Source: Hyphomicrobiales bacterium
Lineage (GTDB): Bacteria; Pseudomonadota; Alphaproteobacteria; Rhizobiales; JACESI01
DNA length: 64,000 nucleotides
NCBI GenBank assembly: GCA_013911885.1
Contig: JACESI010000001.1
Span: forward strand, 306,966 to 370,965
Direction: 5' to 3'
Shown here: positions 8,527 to 17,359 of the stretch, in pieces
Position numbering within the stretch: position 1 is the stretch's first letter
Layout: every line of letters starts with the position of its first letter
The notes under the pieces: generated by a model
The model's database searches: none
What the model saw: only the letters and a program-made list of their open reading frames with translations
Told to the model about the DNA's origin: nothing
Position numbers and translations under genes: made by a program

Positions 8527-9927
8527 ATGTCCAATATTCCAGCCCGCCGCGAGAGTGATTCCTTTGGCGAACTCGATATTCCCGAGGGTAAGTATTATGG
8601 TGCGCAAACCGCGCGCTCAGTGATGAATTTTCCGATCGGCGGCGAGCGCCAGCCGCTTCCGCTGATCCATGCGCTTGGCATCATCAAGCAGGCCGCCGCC
8701 CGCGTGAACCACAAGATGGGCAAGCTCGATGACGCGAGCGCAAAGGCCATCGAGCAGGCGGCGCAGGAAGTCGCGAGCGGCGCACTGGATGCGCATTTTC
8801 CGCTTGTCGTCTGGCAGACCGGATCGGGCACACAGACCAACATGAACGCGAATGAAGTGATCTCGAACCGGGCGATCGAACTGATGGGCGGCACGATCGG
8901 CTCGAAAAAGCCGATCCATCCGAACGATCACGTCAATATGGGCCAGTCCTCGAACGATACTTTTCCGACCGCGATGCATATTGCCGCCGCCCGCGAAGTG
9001 AATTCCGTTCTTTTGCCTGGCTTGAGACACCTTCACGCTGCGCTTTCCGCCAAGGCCGACGAATTCAAGGACATCATCAAGATCGGCCGCACCCATACGC
9101 AGGATGCGACGCCGCTCACCCTCGGTCAGGAATTTTCGGGCTATGTCCACCAGGTTGCCATGGGTATCAAGCGTGTCGAGGAAACCCTCGACGGGCTTTA
9201 CGAACTCGCGCAGGGCGGCACCGCCGTCGGCACCGGGCTGAATTCGACAGTTGGCTTTGACACCGATTTCGCCGCCGCTGTTTCCGATATCACCGGCCTG
9301 CCTTTCCGTACGGCGCCCAACAAGTTCGAGGCTCTTGCGGCGCATGACGCCTATGTCTATGCCCATGGCGCGCTTGCAAGCGTCGCGGCCGGTCTTTTCA
9401 AGGTCGCGAACGACATTCGCCTTCTGGGTTCCGGGCCGCGCTCCGGCCTCGGCGAACTGTCCCTGCCGGAAAACGAGCCGGGCTCCTCGATCATGCCCGG
9501 CAAGGTCAACCCGACGCAATGCGAAGCCCTGACCATGGTGTGCGCGCAGGTCATGGGCAACCAGACCACGATCCAGTTTTCGGGAAGTCAGGGTCATTTC
9601 GAGCTTAATGTCTATAATCCGGTAATGAGCTTCGCCATGCTGCAGTCGATCAAGCTTCTCGGCGAGGCGGCAGTCTCCTTCACCGACCGTTGCGTCGTCG
9701 GCATCGAGGCGAACCGCGACAATATCAGGACGCTGATGGAGCGCTCGCTGATGCTGGTAACCGCGCTCAACCCCCATATCGGTTACGACAACGCGACCAG
9801 GATCGCGAAGGCGGCGCACAAGAACGGCACGACCCTTAAAGAAGAAACCCTCCGCCTCGGCCTTCTGACAGAGGAAGAGTTCGACCGCTATGTCCGCCCG
9901 GACCAGATGATCGGGCCCAGTTCCTGA
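8527..9927 (+). CDS. fumC: Class II fumarate hydratase FumC
   Basis: FumC is the iron-free, oxygen-stable fumarase of the TCA cycle, interconverting fumarate and L-malate as a soluble homotetramer. The 466-aa length matches the family. The N-terminus ([25 protein letters not shown]), the '[14 protein letters not shown]' and '[20 protein letters not shown]' blocks and the fumarase/aspartase signature [11 protein letters not shown] (residues 319-329) are all present. The ATG is preceded by GAGGAG with a 6-base spacer. It stands alone between the dyad-rich spacer and the putA end. An oxygen-sensitive class I fumarase is encoded 7 kb downstream, so the cell has two unrelated fumarases. Confidence 0.96.
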   Translation: MSNIPARRESDSFGELDIPEGKYYGAQTARSVMNFPIGGERQPLPLIHALGIIKQAAARVNHKMGKLDDASAKAIEQAAQEVASGALDAHFPLVVWQTGSGTQTNMNANEVISNRAIELMGGTIGSKKPIHPNDHVNMGQSSNDTFPTAMHIAAAREVNSVLLPGLRHLHAALSAKADEFKDIIKIGRTHTQDATPLTLGQEFSGYVHQVAMGIKRVEETLDGLYELAQGGTAVGTGLNSTVGFDTDFAAAVSDITGLPFRTAPNKFEALAAHDAYVYAHGALASVAAGLFKVANDIRLLGSGPRSGLGELSLPENEPGSSIMPGKVNPTQCEALTMVCAQVMGNQTTIQFSGSQGHFELNVYNPVMSFAMLQSIKLLGEAAVSFTDRCVVGIEANRDNIRTLMERSLMLVTALNPHIGYDNATRIAKAAHKNGTTLKEETLRLGLLTEEEFDRYVRPDQMIGPSS

Positions 9928-9994
9928 TCAAGAGAATGCCTGATAGGCTTTCCCGGCCAGCCTTCCGCAACCAGCCTGTGCGAGTGGTGTTGCA

Positions 9995-12900
9995 TCAGCT
10001 CGCCTTTGCGAGCAGGGAAGCATTACCGCCTGCGGCGGTCGTGTCGACGCAGACATGCCGCTCGATGACGCAGCGCGGGCCAATGTCTTCCTCGGTGAGA
10101 AGCGGAAGGATCGCCCCCTTGCGGGCGGCGAGTGCACGACGCAGCGGGCGGAGTTGATCGTCATTGCCCCAGAAAGCGACAGCGTCGAAACCGTCAATTT
10201 CCGTAAGAAGAGCAGGCGGCAGCGCTCCGTCGAGGCCCTGTGCGCCCTGATGTCCTGGTGCCACGATAAAGCTCACCGATCCGCTCGCCCTCACCATGTC
10301 CGCCTGTTCGCGGGCAGCCTTGAGGCCTGGCCCGAGGCACAGGACAACGCCGCGCGGCAGGATGGAAAGCCGGTTTGATTCACCGGTCGGTCCGGGCAGG
10401 TTGAGCGTTTTGAGCGGCGCGCCACGGGGGCGGGCAGCTTTGGCGAGTTCCGCCTTCAGCTTTTCAGCCGTTACCACCTCGCCGGACACTGGAGCCTCGA
10501 TACGGCGGCGCGGTTTTGTGAAGGCTTTCAGATAGTGCGGGCCACCGGCTTTTGGACCGGTTCCCGACAGGCCCTCACCGCCAAAGGGCTGTGAGCCGAC
10601 AACCGCGCCGATCTGGTTGCGGTTCACATAGATATTGCCGACATGAAGTTTCGATGTCAGATGTTCGACCCGCCCGTCAATCCTTGTGTGAAGACCAAAG
10701 GTCAGGCCGTAGCCGCTGCCATTGATGTCTGTGACGATCCGGTCGATATCCTCCGCCTCGAAGCGGGCGACATGGAGAACCGGGCCGAATATCTCGCGGT
10801 TGAGATCTGCGATGCCCGAGACGCGAATGACCGTCGGCGCGACGAACAGGCCGGTCGACGGGGTATTGAGTTTTTTCAGGACCCGACCTTCCGCATCGGC
10901 AGCGTCAACATAGGCTTGAATGGACCGGCGCGCGGCCTCGTTGATCAGCGGTCCGACATCGGTCGCATAGTGCCACGGGTCGCCCATCACAAGTTCGTCC
11001 ATGGCGCCAAAAAGCATCGCGAGGAAGTGATCGGCGACATCATCCTGCACATATAAGACGCGCAGCGCCGAGCAACGCTGACCAGCGGACTGGAATGAGG
11101 AGGCGACAATATCCTTCACCGCCTGCTGTGGCAGGGCGGTCGAATCGACGATCATCGCATTGAGGCCGCCGGTTTCGGCAATCAGGGGCGCGTCCGGGGC
11201 TGCCGCGTTGGCCATTGCCCTGTTGATCGTCTGTGCCGTCGCAGTGGAGCCGGTGAAGCAGGTTCCCGAAATCCGGGGATCCGCCACAAGCCGCGCCCCG
11301 ACCCTGGCGCCGTCACCCGGCAGAAGCTGAAGCGCTGTGACCGGCACACCGGCCTTGTGCATCATTTCGACCGCAAGCATGGCGACAATCGGGGTCGAAT
11401 CGGCAGGCTTTGCAAGAACGCCATTGCCCGCTGCAAGCGCTGCGGCGATCTGGCCGGTGAAAATTGCAAGCGGGAAGTTCCAGGGCGAGATACAGGCGAA
11501 AAGCCCGCGCGGTGCGGCGTTACCGTCAATGCCGGCAGCATAATAGCGCAGGAAATCCACCGCCTCACGCAGCTCTGCGATGGCATCTGCCGGGGTCTTC
11601 CCCGCCTCGCGGGTGAGGACGGCGAAGAATTCACCGAAATTTTCCTCATAAAGATCGGCAACCCGGTTCAGCACGGCAGCGCGTTCAGGCCCGCTTGCTG
11701 CGGACCAGTCCCGGGCTGCCGCAAGGGCCGCCTCGACATCGCTGACGCTTGCCTCGATCACCGTACCGACAAGATCGTCCGGCGCGGCTGGATTGCGGAT
11801 TTTAAGCGGCGCTTCGCCGGTAAAGGCTGCCGCCATCAGCGGCTTTGCGTGCCAGCGGTGGCTCCTGAAACGCTCGCGCGCGGCATCGACAGCCGCAAGA
11901 TCGTTCGCGGAGCGCAGGTCAAAGCCACCCGAATTGCGGCGTTCCGGTGCGAACAGATCGACCGGACGGATGATCGCATCGGCATTTGAAAGCGCGAGTG
12001 TCTCAAAAGGATCGGCAACGATCGCCGACGCCGGTACGGATTTGTCCACGAGCCGGTTGACAAAGGAAGAATTCGCGCCGTTTTCGAGAAGCCGACGAAC
12101 GAGATAGGCAAGAAGGTCTTCATGCGCGCCGACCGGGGCGTAGATCCGGCAGCGCGTCTTTTCGCGCTCGATCACCAGCCGGTGCAAGGCTTCCCCCATA
12201 CCATGAAGGCGCTGGAACTCGAACGCGGCATCGTCTGGCGCGCGGGCGAGGATGCTCGCCACCGTATGGGCATTGTGGGTTGCAAATTGCGGGTAGATCC
12301 GGTCGGTCATCGCGAGCAGTTTTGCCGAGCAGCAGATATAGGAAATGTCGGTTGCCGCCTTGCGGTTGAAAACCGGAAATCCTTTGAGCCCCATGACTTG
12401 GGCGCGTTTGATCTCGGTATCCCAGTAAGCCCCCTTGACGAGGCGAACCATGATCTTTCGATCCAGCCTTTCCGCAAGCGCATAAAGCCAGTCGATTACT
12501 GCTGCCGCGCGTTTGCCATAGGCCTGGACCACGACGCCGAAACCATCCCAGCCGGAAAGCCGGTCATCGGAAAGAACGGCCTCGATCACATCAAGCGACA
12601 GATCGAGCCGGTCGGCCTCCTCCGCGTCGATGTTGAAACCCATATTCGCCGCGCGGGCCGACAGCGCGAGATCAAGCACGCGCGCGGTGAGTTCGCTCAT
12701 CACCCGTGCTTTCTGGCCAAGCTCATAGCGCGGATGAAGTGCGGAAAGCTTGACCGAAATGCCGGGGTTTTCGCGAATGTCCAGGCTTTTCGCATGGGTG
12801 GAAAGCATTGCGATTGACGCATCATAGGCGGCGAAGAAATTCTCCGCGTCGCCCGCGGTGAGCGCGGCCTCGCCGAGCATGTCATAAGAATAGGTATAGC

Positions 12901-13462
12901 CTTTTTTCTCCTCGCTCATGCCGCGTCTGACGGCGGCTTCTATGGTCTCGCCGAGGACAAACTGGCTGCCGAGCTCCTTCATTGCGCGGCGCACCGCCTT
13001 GCGGATCACGGGTTCGCCAAGCCGCTTGACGGCGCCGTGCAGGATGCGCGCCATGCCGCTCGATCGCTTTTCATCAAGCACGCGCCCGGTCAGCATCAAG
13101 GCCCATGTCGAGGCATTGACGAGGGATGAACTGGAATGGCCGAGATGTTCGCCCCAGGCCGATGGTGCGATCTTGTCTTCAATGAGATCGTCGATGGTCT
13201 CATCATCGGGAACCCGCAGCAGCGCTTCCGCAAGACACATCAAGGCCACCCCTTCCTGCGTGGAGAGACCATATTCGGCAAGAAACACCTCCATCAGGCC
13301 GGGATCGTTGTCAGCGCGGATATCGTTGACGAGCTTTTCAGCCGCCTTGCCGATCTGGTCTCGGGTCGCTGCATCAGGGGCGTGTGCCCTGATCAGGTCA
13401 TCCAGAACGACGGTCTCGTCGGCAAGCTCAAGCGCCCATATTCTGTTGCGAATCCCGTCCAT
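9995..13462 (-). CDS. putA: Bifunctional proline dehydrogenase / L-glutamate gamma-semialdehyde dehydrogenase PutA
   Basis: PutA oxidises proline to glutamate in two steps. The 1155-aa protein has an N-terminal helical arm and an FAD-dependent PRODH barrel (VKLSALHPRYE, VRLVKGAYWDTEIKRAQ, FATHNAHT, FEFQRLHGMGE). The NAD-dependent aldehyde dehydrogenase follows, with ETGGLNAMIV and catalytic Cys797 in SAGQRCSALR, and then the short C-terminal ALDH-superfamily-like domain. It lacks the N-terminal ribbon-helix-helix of enterobacterial PutA, so it cannot repress itself; the divergent Lrp-type gene next to it fills that role. The ATG at 13462 is the only suitable start. It would associate with the inner membrane to reduce quinone. 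Confidence 0.96.
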   Translation of the reverse strand: MDGIRNRIWALELADETVVLDDLIRAHAPDAATRDQIGKAAEKLVNDIRADNDPGLMEVFLAEYGLSTQEGVALMCLAEALLRVPDDETIDDLIEDKIAPSAWGEHLGHSSSSLVNASTWALMLTGRVLDEKRSSGMARILHGAVKRLGEPVIRKAVRRAMKELGSQFVLGETIEAAVRRGMSEEKKGYTYSYDMLGEAALTAGDAENFFAAYDASIAMLSTHAKSLDIRENPGISVKLSALHPRYELGQKARVMSELTARVLDLALSARAANMGFNIDAEEADRLDLSLDVIEAVLSDDRLSGWDGFGVVVQAYGKRAAAVIDWLYALAERLDRKIMVRLVKGAYWDTEIKRAQVMGLKGFPVFNRKAATDISYICCSAKLLAMTDRIYPQFATHNAHTVASILARAPDDAAFEFQRLHGMGEALHRLVIEREKTRCRIYAPVGAHEDLLAYLVRRLLENGANSSFVNRLVDKSVPASAIVADPFETLALSNADAIIRPVDLFAPERRNSGGFDLRSANDLAAVDAARERFRSHRWHAKPLMAAAFTGEAPLKIRNPAAPDDLVGTVIEASVSDVEAALAAARDWSAASGPERAAVLNRVADLYEENFGEFFAVLTREAGKTPADAIAELREAVDFLRYYAAGIDGNAAPRGLFACISPWNFPLAIFTGQIAAALAAGNGVLAKPADSTPIVAMLAVEMMHKAGVPVTALQLLPGDGARVGARLVADPRISGTCFTGSTATAQTINRAMANAAAPDAPLIAETGGLNAMIVDSTALPQQAVKDIVASSFQSAGQRCSALRVLYVQDDVADHFLAMLFGAMDELVMGDPWHYATDVGPLINEAARRSIQAYVDAADAEGRVLKKLNTPSTGLFVAPTVIRVSGIADLNREIFGPVLHVARFEAEDIDRIVTDINGSGYGLTFGLHTRIDGRVEHLTSKLHVGNIYVNRNQIGAVVGSQPFGGEGLSGTGPKAGGPHYLKAFTKPRRRIEAPVSGEVVTAEKLKAELAKAARPRGAPLKTLNLPGPTGESNRLSILPRGVVLCLGPGLKAAREQADMVRASGSVSFIVAPGHQGAQGLDGALPPALLTEIDGFDAVAFWGNDDQLRPLRRALAARKGAILPLLTEEDIGPRCVIERHVCVDTTAAGGNASLLAKAS

Positions 13463-13485
13463 GTCTATTCCCTGCGATCCGATGG

Positions 13486-13518
13486 TTCAGCTTACCGGAA
13501 AATAGCATTGAAGCTGAA
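13486..13518. promoter_or_regulatory. Inverted repeat in the putA-putR divergent spacer, candidate PutR operator
   Basis: A perfect 8-bp inverted repeat, TTCAGCTT (13486-13493) and AAGCTGAA (13511-13518), is separated by 17 bases. It lies just upstream of putA and about 70 bases upstream of the predicted putR start. Lrp/AsnC regulators commonly bind such imperfect dyads in divergent promoters. The assignment is inferred from position and symmetry only. Confidence 0.45.
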
Positions 13519-13588
13519 GGCAAGTTTCCCTATTACTCTTAAAAAACAGGCGATTGATGCGAAGAAAATAGACTTGAAAGGCGTTATT

Positions 13589-14059
13589 TTGGAAAAGATC
13601 AATCATGAAAGTCCACTTGACCGATTTGATCGGATGATGATCGAGATCTTGTCAACCGAAGGCCGCCTGCCGGTGACCGATCTTGCCCGCCGGGTGGGCT
13701 TGTCGAAAAGCCCCTGTCAGGCGCGGCTGAAACGCCTGCGCAGCGAGGGGTATATTCTGGGTTTTCGCGCCGTCATCAATCAGGAGCGGCTTGGCCGCGA
13801 TCATGTCGCCTTCACCGAGGTCAAGCTTTCCGACACGACGGAGAATGCGCTTCGCGCCTTCAACACGGCGGTTCTCGCCATGCCGGAAGTCGAACAATGC
13901 CATATGATTGCAGGACGCTTCGATTACCTGTTGAAAGTGCGCACCAACGACATCAAGGCCTATCGCGCGTTTCTGGCGGAAAAGATTTCCCGCCTTCCCT
14001 TCATCGCGAATACCTCAACCTATGTCTCGATGCAGGCTGTGAAGGAGACGGCGGCCTGA
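13589..14059 (+). CDS. putR: Lrp/AsnC-family regulator PutR, activator of proline utilisation
   Basis: This is a 156-aa Lrp/AsnC-type regulator. An N-terminal helix-turn-helix (DRFDRMMIEILSTEGRLPVTDLARRVGLSKSPCQARLKRL) is followed by the RAM ligand-binding domain (VAFTEVKL ... MPEVEQCHMIAGRFDYLLKV). Homologues next to putA activate it in response to proline. No suitable ATG exists: the first ATG (13634) falls inside the HTH. A TTG at 13589 has GAAAGG 7 bases upstream and gives a family-length protein, so I chose TTG; the frame stays open upstream. Divergent placement from putA over a dyad-containing spacer supports the role. Confidence 0.88.
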   Translation: MEKINHESPLDRFDRMMIEILSTEGRLPVTDLARRVGLSKSPCQARLKRLRSEGYILGFRAVINQERLGRDHVAFTEVKLSDTTENALRAFNTAVLAMPEVEQCHMIAGRFDYLLKVRTNDIKAYRAFLAEKISRLPFIANTSTYVSMQAVKETAA

Positions 14060-14149
14060 GCCCGCCAGTGGCAGAAGCCTTGAGTTTGATTGTGATCCGT
14101 GGTGAATAACGAGGGCAGCGCGGAACCTGAAAAGGAAGATTTCATCGCA

Positions 14150-14854
14150 ATGACCCCCTCCTATGCCATCACGCCGCCGGAACAGGCCTCTGTCGCCATC
14201 CTCGACAGTCAGGCGCGCTTTCCGGTGCGCCGGATTTTCTGTGTCGGGCGCAATTATGCGGCCCATGCCCGCGAGATGGGCAAGGATCCGGACCGGGAGC
14301 CGCCGTTCTTTTTCATGAAACCGGCGGATGCGGTCACCGACAGTGGCGTCGCAATTCCCTATCCGCCGGAGACGAGCGATCTTCATTACGAGATTGAGCT
14401 TGTGGTCGCAATTGGCACCGGGGGCGCGGACATCGCGCCGCAGGATGTCTATGCCCATCTGTGGGGGGCGGGCGTCGGCATTGATCTCACCCGGCGGGAT
14501 CTTCAGGGGATCGCGAAAAATATGGGCCGTCCCTGGGATCTCGGCAAGGGTTTCGACCATTCCGCGCCGATGGCGCCGTTGACCCCGCTCGCCGATGTCG
14601 CATCGCTTGAAAAGGGGCGTATCTGGCTCGCGGTCAACGGTGAAATCCGTCAGGATGCGGATATTGGCGATATGATATGGTCGGTGAAGGATCATGTCTC
14701 GATCCTGTCCCGCTCCGTGCGCCTCGCGCCCGGCGATCTCATCATGACCGGCACGCCGGCCGGTGTCGGCGCGGTCAGACCCGGCGACGTCATGAGCGGT
14801 GGTGTCGCGGGGCTGACGGACATTACAACGCCAATCCTGGCACAAACGGCCTGA
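14150..14854 (+). CDS. Fumarylacetoacetate hydrolase-family protein (fumarylpyruvate hydrolase-like)
   Basis: This 234-aa FAA-hydrolase-fold enzyme has the usual metal site: HYEIELVVAIG (Glu side chains) and GVGIDLTRRDLQ (Asp), followed by the substrate-lid segment. The N-terminus 'FPVRRIFCVGRNYAAHAREMG' and the phrase PPFFFMKPADAV are typical of the short class that includes fumarylpyruvate hydrolase of the gentisate route; related members are oxaloacetate decarboxylases or acylpyruvases. ATG 14150 follows AAGGAAG at about 11 bases; an upstream GTG (14099) would add 17 unlikely residues. No gentisate genes are near, so the substrate stays open. A LysR regulator starts downstream on the same strand. 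Confidence 0.75.
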   Translation: MTPSYAITPPEQASVAILDSQARFPVRRIFCVGRNYAAHAREMGKDPDREPPFFFMKPADAVTDSGVAIPYPPETSDLHYEIELVVAIGTGGADIAPQDVYAHLWGAGVGIDLTRRDLQGIAKNMGRPWDLGKGFDHSAPMAPLTPLADVASLEKGRIWLAVNGEIRQDADIGDMIWSVKDHVSILSRSVRLAPGDLIMTGTPAGVGAVRPGDVMSGGVAGLTDITTPILAQTA

Positions 14855-14967
14855 GATAGCCCGAGACAGCTTGAGAGTGAGTAAGCCCGCGAGCGGCGGG
14901 GAAGCCGAAGAGAAGGGCATCGGGCCTCTCGGATCGTATAATTTCCCGTAATGGATACCGCGCCGCC

Positions 14968-15948
14968 ATGTCGATTCGTCTTTTGAAAACATTGGTCGCG
15001 GTTGCAAGCCATGAAACCTTCAGCGCCGCCGCAGAGGCGGTGCATGTGACCCACGCCGCCGTCAGCCAGCAGATGAAAACCCTTGAGGCTGAATGGCAGG
15101 TGACACTGTTCGACCGGACCACCCGCACACCACGTCTTACCCCGGTCGGTCGCGCCCTTGCTGCGCGGGCGCGGGTTGTGATTGCCGCTTATGAGAATCT
15201 GGTTCCTTCGGTCCTCGGCGAGGACTGGCAGCACGGTGGACTCATTCTCGGCGCCGTGCCGACCACGCTCACCAGCCTTGTTCCCCTTGCAATCACGTTG
15301 CTCAAAGAGAGCCTGCCGGGTCTGCATGTGCGGGTTGTGCCGGGCCTCACCGCCGATCTCGTCCTGGAGGTTGAACGCGGCGCGCTTGATGCGGCAATTG
15401 TAAGCCGCCCGGCGCATCCTCTTGATCGTCTTGTCTGGCGTGCTGTCGCCGATGAGCCGCTCGAACTCCTGGTCGCTCCGGGGGTGAGCGAAACCGATCC
15501 GATCACGCTTCTGAAAACAAAACCCTATATCCGCTTTTCCCGTCGCGCGCTGGTTGGCGGCATGATCGAGGACTGGCTTCAGCGGCGGGGCATTATGGTC
15601 CATGACAGTATGGAACTTGAAAATCTCGAATCGATCTCGAGCATGGTCCTGAGCGATCTCGGTGTCTCGATCGTGCCGGCGCGCTGCGTTCGCGAGCCGA
15701 ACCCGCTGCCGCTTCGCCATATTCCGCTCGGGGTCGAGGCGGCTGTGCGTCAGCTCGGCCTTCTCGCGCGACCGGACAGCATCAAGCTCAGTCTTGTTGA
15801 GCGGGTCCATGAAACCCTTTTGAAAGCGGTTGAGATCGGCGTCTATGCACCGGATGCGCAAGTGAGGCACCCAGAACTGCCAGAACTGCCAGAACTGCCC
15901 GCACTACCCGTACTGCCAGAACCACCGGAAAAGGCCGCTCCCCGATGA
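14968..15948 (+). CDS. LysR-family transcriptional regulator with PEL-repeat tail
   Basis: This is a 326-aa LysR-type regulator. The winged HTH is at residues 1-60 (LLKTLVAVASHETFSAAAEAVHVTHAAVSQQMKTLE), with a periplasmic-binding-protein-like effector domain from about residue 90. The last 25 residues are an unusual Pro/Glu/Leu tail (three PEL, then PAL, PVL, PEP) encoded by a 9-bp tandem repeat. Its stop overlaps the start of the TauE/SafE exporter gene (ATGA), so the two are translationally coupled and the regulator probably controls the exporter. Its effector is unknown; an organosulfonate or sulfite-related ligand would fit the neighbour. Confidence 0.88.
   Translation: MSIRLLKTLVAVASHETFSAAAEAVHVTHAAVSQQMKTLEAEWQVTLFDRTTRTPRLTPVGRALAARARVVIAAYENLVPSVLGEDWQHGGLILGAVPTTLTSLVPLAITLLKESLPGLHVRVVPGLTADLVLEVERGALDAAIVSRPAHPLDRLVWRAVADEPLELLVAPGVSETDPITLLKTKPYIRFSRRALVGGMIEDWLQRRGIMVHDSMELENLESISSMVLSDLGVSIVPARCVREPNPLPLRHIPLGVEAAVRQLGLLARPDSIKLSLVERVHETLLKAVEIGVYAPDAQVRHPELPELPELPALPVLPEPPEKAAPR
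15871..15924 (+). repeat. 9-bp tandem repeat at the 3' end of the lysR gene
   Basis: Three exact copies of CCAGAACTG (15871-15897) are followed by three diverged units (CCCGCACTA, CCCGTACTG, CCAGAACCA). They encode Pro-Glu-Leu, Pro-Ala-Leu, Pro-Val-Leu and Pro-Glu-Pro at the C-terminus of the regulator. The graded divergence suggests stepwise slippage duplication. Confidence 0.9.
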
Positions 15949-16682
15949 CGGCGAGTTTTCTTCTTCTGCTTGCCGCGGGTGCCGTCGCCGGCGGATTCGT
16001 GAACGGTCTTGCAGGCTTCGGCACAGCCCTCTTCACGCTCGGCTTCTGGCTTCAGATCATGTCGCCGCCGGAGGCGGTCGCCATGGTGCTGTTCATGTCG
16101 GTAACGAGCGGCATTCAGGGCATGATCGTGGTCTGGCATGGCATCCGCTGGCGGCGGCTGATGATCTTTCTGGTTCCAGCACTCCTTGCCATTCCGATCG
16201 GTCTTCAGCTTCTGGATCAGATAGACGCGGGCACCCTGAAAAAGATCATCGCCGCATTCCTGATTGTTTTCGGCGGCTATTTCGCCATTCGCAAACAATT
16301 ACCGAATTTCACGAGGCCGACGCCGATCCTTGACGCGATGATCGGTTTTGTGTCGGGCATTCTCGGGGCTATTGCCGGTCTGTCCGGAGCGTTGCCGACA
16401 ATGTGGGTTTCGCTTCGCCCCTGGCCGAAGGCAGAGCAGCGCGCGGTTCTCCAGCCCTTCAACATCATCATTCTGGGCGTCGCTGCCGCGCTTCTCGCTC
16501 TTGATGGTGCCTACAGCAAGCCCGTGCTGTCAAACCTTCTTGTTGCCGTGCCGATCGCCATGTTGAGCGCCCGGCTCGGCCTTGCCGTCTTCAGGCGCCT
16601 TGATGATCATCAGTTCCGTCGTCTTCTCATCGTCTTGATGCTGGTGGCCGGGCTTGCCCTGATGACGCGCGAATTGCTTTAA
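15945..16682 (+). CDS. TauE/SafE-family membrane exporter (putative sulfite/sulfonate exporter)
   Basis: This 245-aa polytopic protein of the TauE/SafE (DUF81) family has about eight hydrophobic helices arranged as two halves. The N-terminal half begins with GAVAGGFVNGLAGFGTALFTLG and the second with GFVSGILGAIAGLSGALPTMWV, the usual glycine-rich repeat of the family. Members export sulfite, sulfoacetate or related anions. It overlaps the upstream lysR by 4 bases. A SoeABC-type sulfite oxidase operon 8 kb away makes sulfite a reasonable but unproven substrate. It ends 4 bases inside the convergent class I fumarase gene, leaving no room for a terminator. Confidence 0.82.
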   Translation: MTASFLLLLAAGAVAGGFVNGLAGFGTALFTLGFWLQIMSPPEAVAMVLFMSVTSGIQGMIVVWHGIRWRRLMIFLVPALLAIPIGLQLLDQIDAGTLKKIIAAFLIVFGGYFAIRKQLPNFTRPTPILDAMIGFVSGILGAIAGLSGALPTMWVSLRPWPKAEQRAVLQPFNIIILGVAAALLALDGAYSKPVLSNLLVAVPIAMLSARLGLAVFRRLDDHQFRRLLIVLMLVAGLALMTRELL

Positions 16683-17359
16683 ATGATCTCATCCTTGCGG
16701 TCGTCGGTTTCGCCATAGCGCTTCATGACGGCGGGTTTGGTGCCTTCATAGGCTTTTTCGAGATTGACGGCGATTTTGGCGTTTTCGCGTTCGAACAGGC
16801 TGTTGCCCGCAAGGTCGCTCTCGACGATGAAGGGGCCCATATTCTCGGCTTCGAGAACCCACATTGCCTGCGCGAGACCGAGTTCCTTGTTCCAGTGGAT
16901 CGCCTTCACCCGTTTGATGCCGCGCCCGAGCAGGGCGCCGGTACCATAGCCGACGGTGGTGAGATAGATCGCGCCGTTCGGAACGAAATGCTCCCTGTAG
17001 TCCTTCGAGCTCATGCCGCCCTTGCCGATAATGAGTTTGGCACCTGATTTTCTGAACCAGTCGCCGATCCATTTTGAGAACCGGAAAGACGCGGTCGCGG
17101 TCACCGCGCCGAGATTGAAGCTGCCATCCTCGTTGAGGGAGGCGGCGGGCGAGCAATGGAAATTGGCCGCACTTTCCGAGGGAAGCTCCATCGGAATATT
17201 GGCATTTTCCTCCAGCGCGCGCATATAGACGCCTTCGCGCGCAGTATAGATCAGCCCGTCAAGATAGACCACATCGCCGATCCGGAGTGCGGCGAGCGCT
17301 TCCGGTGTCGGCGTCGTGCTCAGGCGGATTTTTCGAATGCGTCCGGCGTCTTCTGCCAT
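16679..17359 (-). CDS. Class I fumarate hydratase / L-tartrate dehydratase, beta subunit
   Basis: This 226-aa protein corresponds to the C-terminal domain of class I fumarases (FumA/TtdB type): LRIGDVVYLDGLIYTAREG, HCSPAA, TATASFRFSKWIGDW, LIIGKGGMSSKDY. It supplies the swivelling domain that works with the FeS-bearing alpha subunit to add or remove water from fumarate or a similar dicarboxylate. The start at 17359 gives a 40-base overlap with the alpha-subunit gene, and the early residues (RKIRLSTTPTPEALAAL) are family-typical. It is the last gene of the six-gene dehydrogenase/fumarase operon. Fumarate is the likely substrate given the linked succinate dehydrogenase-like genes; mesaconate or tartrate are alternatives. 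Confidence 0.85.
   Translation of the reverse strand: MAEDAGRIRKIRLSTTPTPEALAALRIGDVVYLDGLIYTAREGVYMRALEENANIPMELPSESAANFHCSPAASLNEDGSFNLGAVTATASFRFSKWIGDWFRKSGAKLIIGKGGMSSKDYREHFVPNGAIYLTTVGYGTGALLGRGIKRVKAIHWNKELGLAQAMWVLEAENMGPFIVESDLAGNSLFERENAKIAVNLEKAYEGTKPAVMKRYGETDDRKDEII

Noticed and set aside
8617..9819. 400-codon minus-strand open frame inside fumC
   Set aside because: Antisense shadow of fumC; no homology recognised.
14692..15870. 392-codon minus-strand open frame opposite the lysR gene
   Set aside because: Covers lysR and part of the FAA hydrolase in antisense; no coding evidence.
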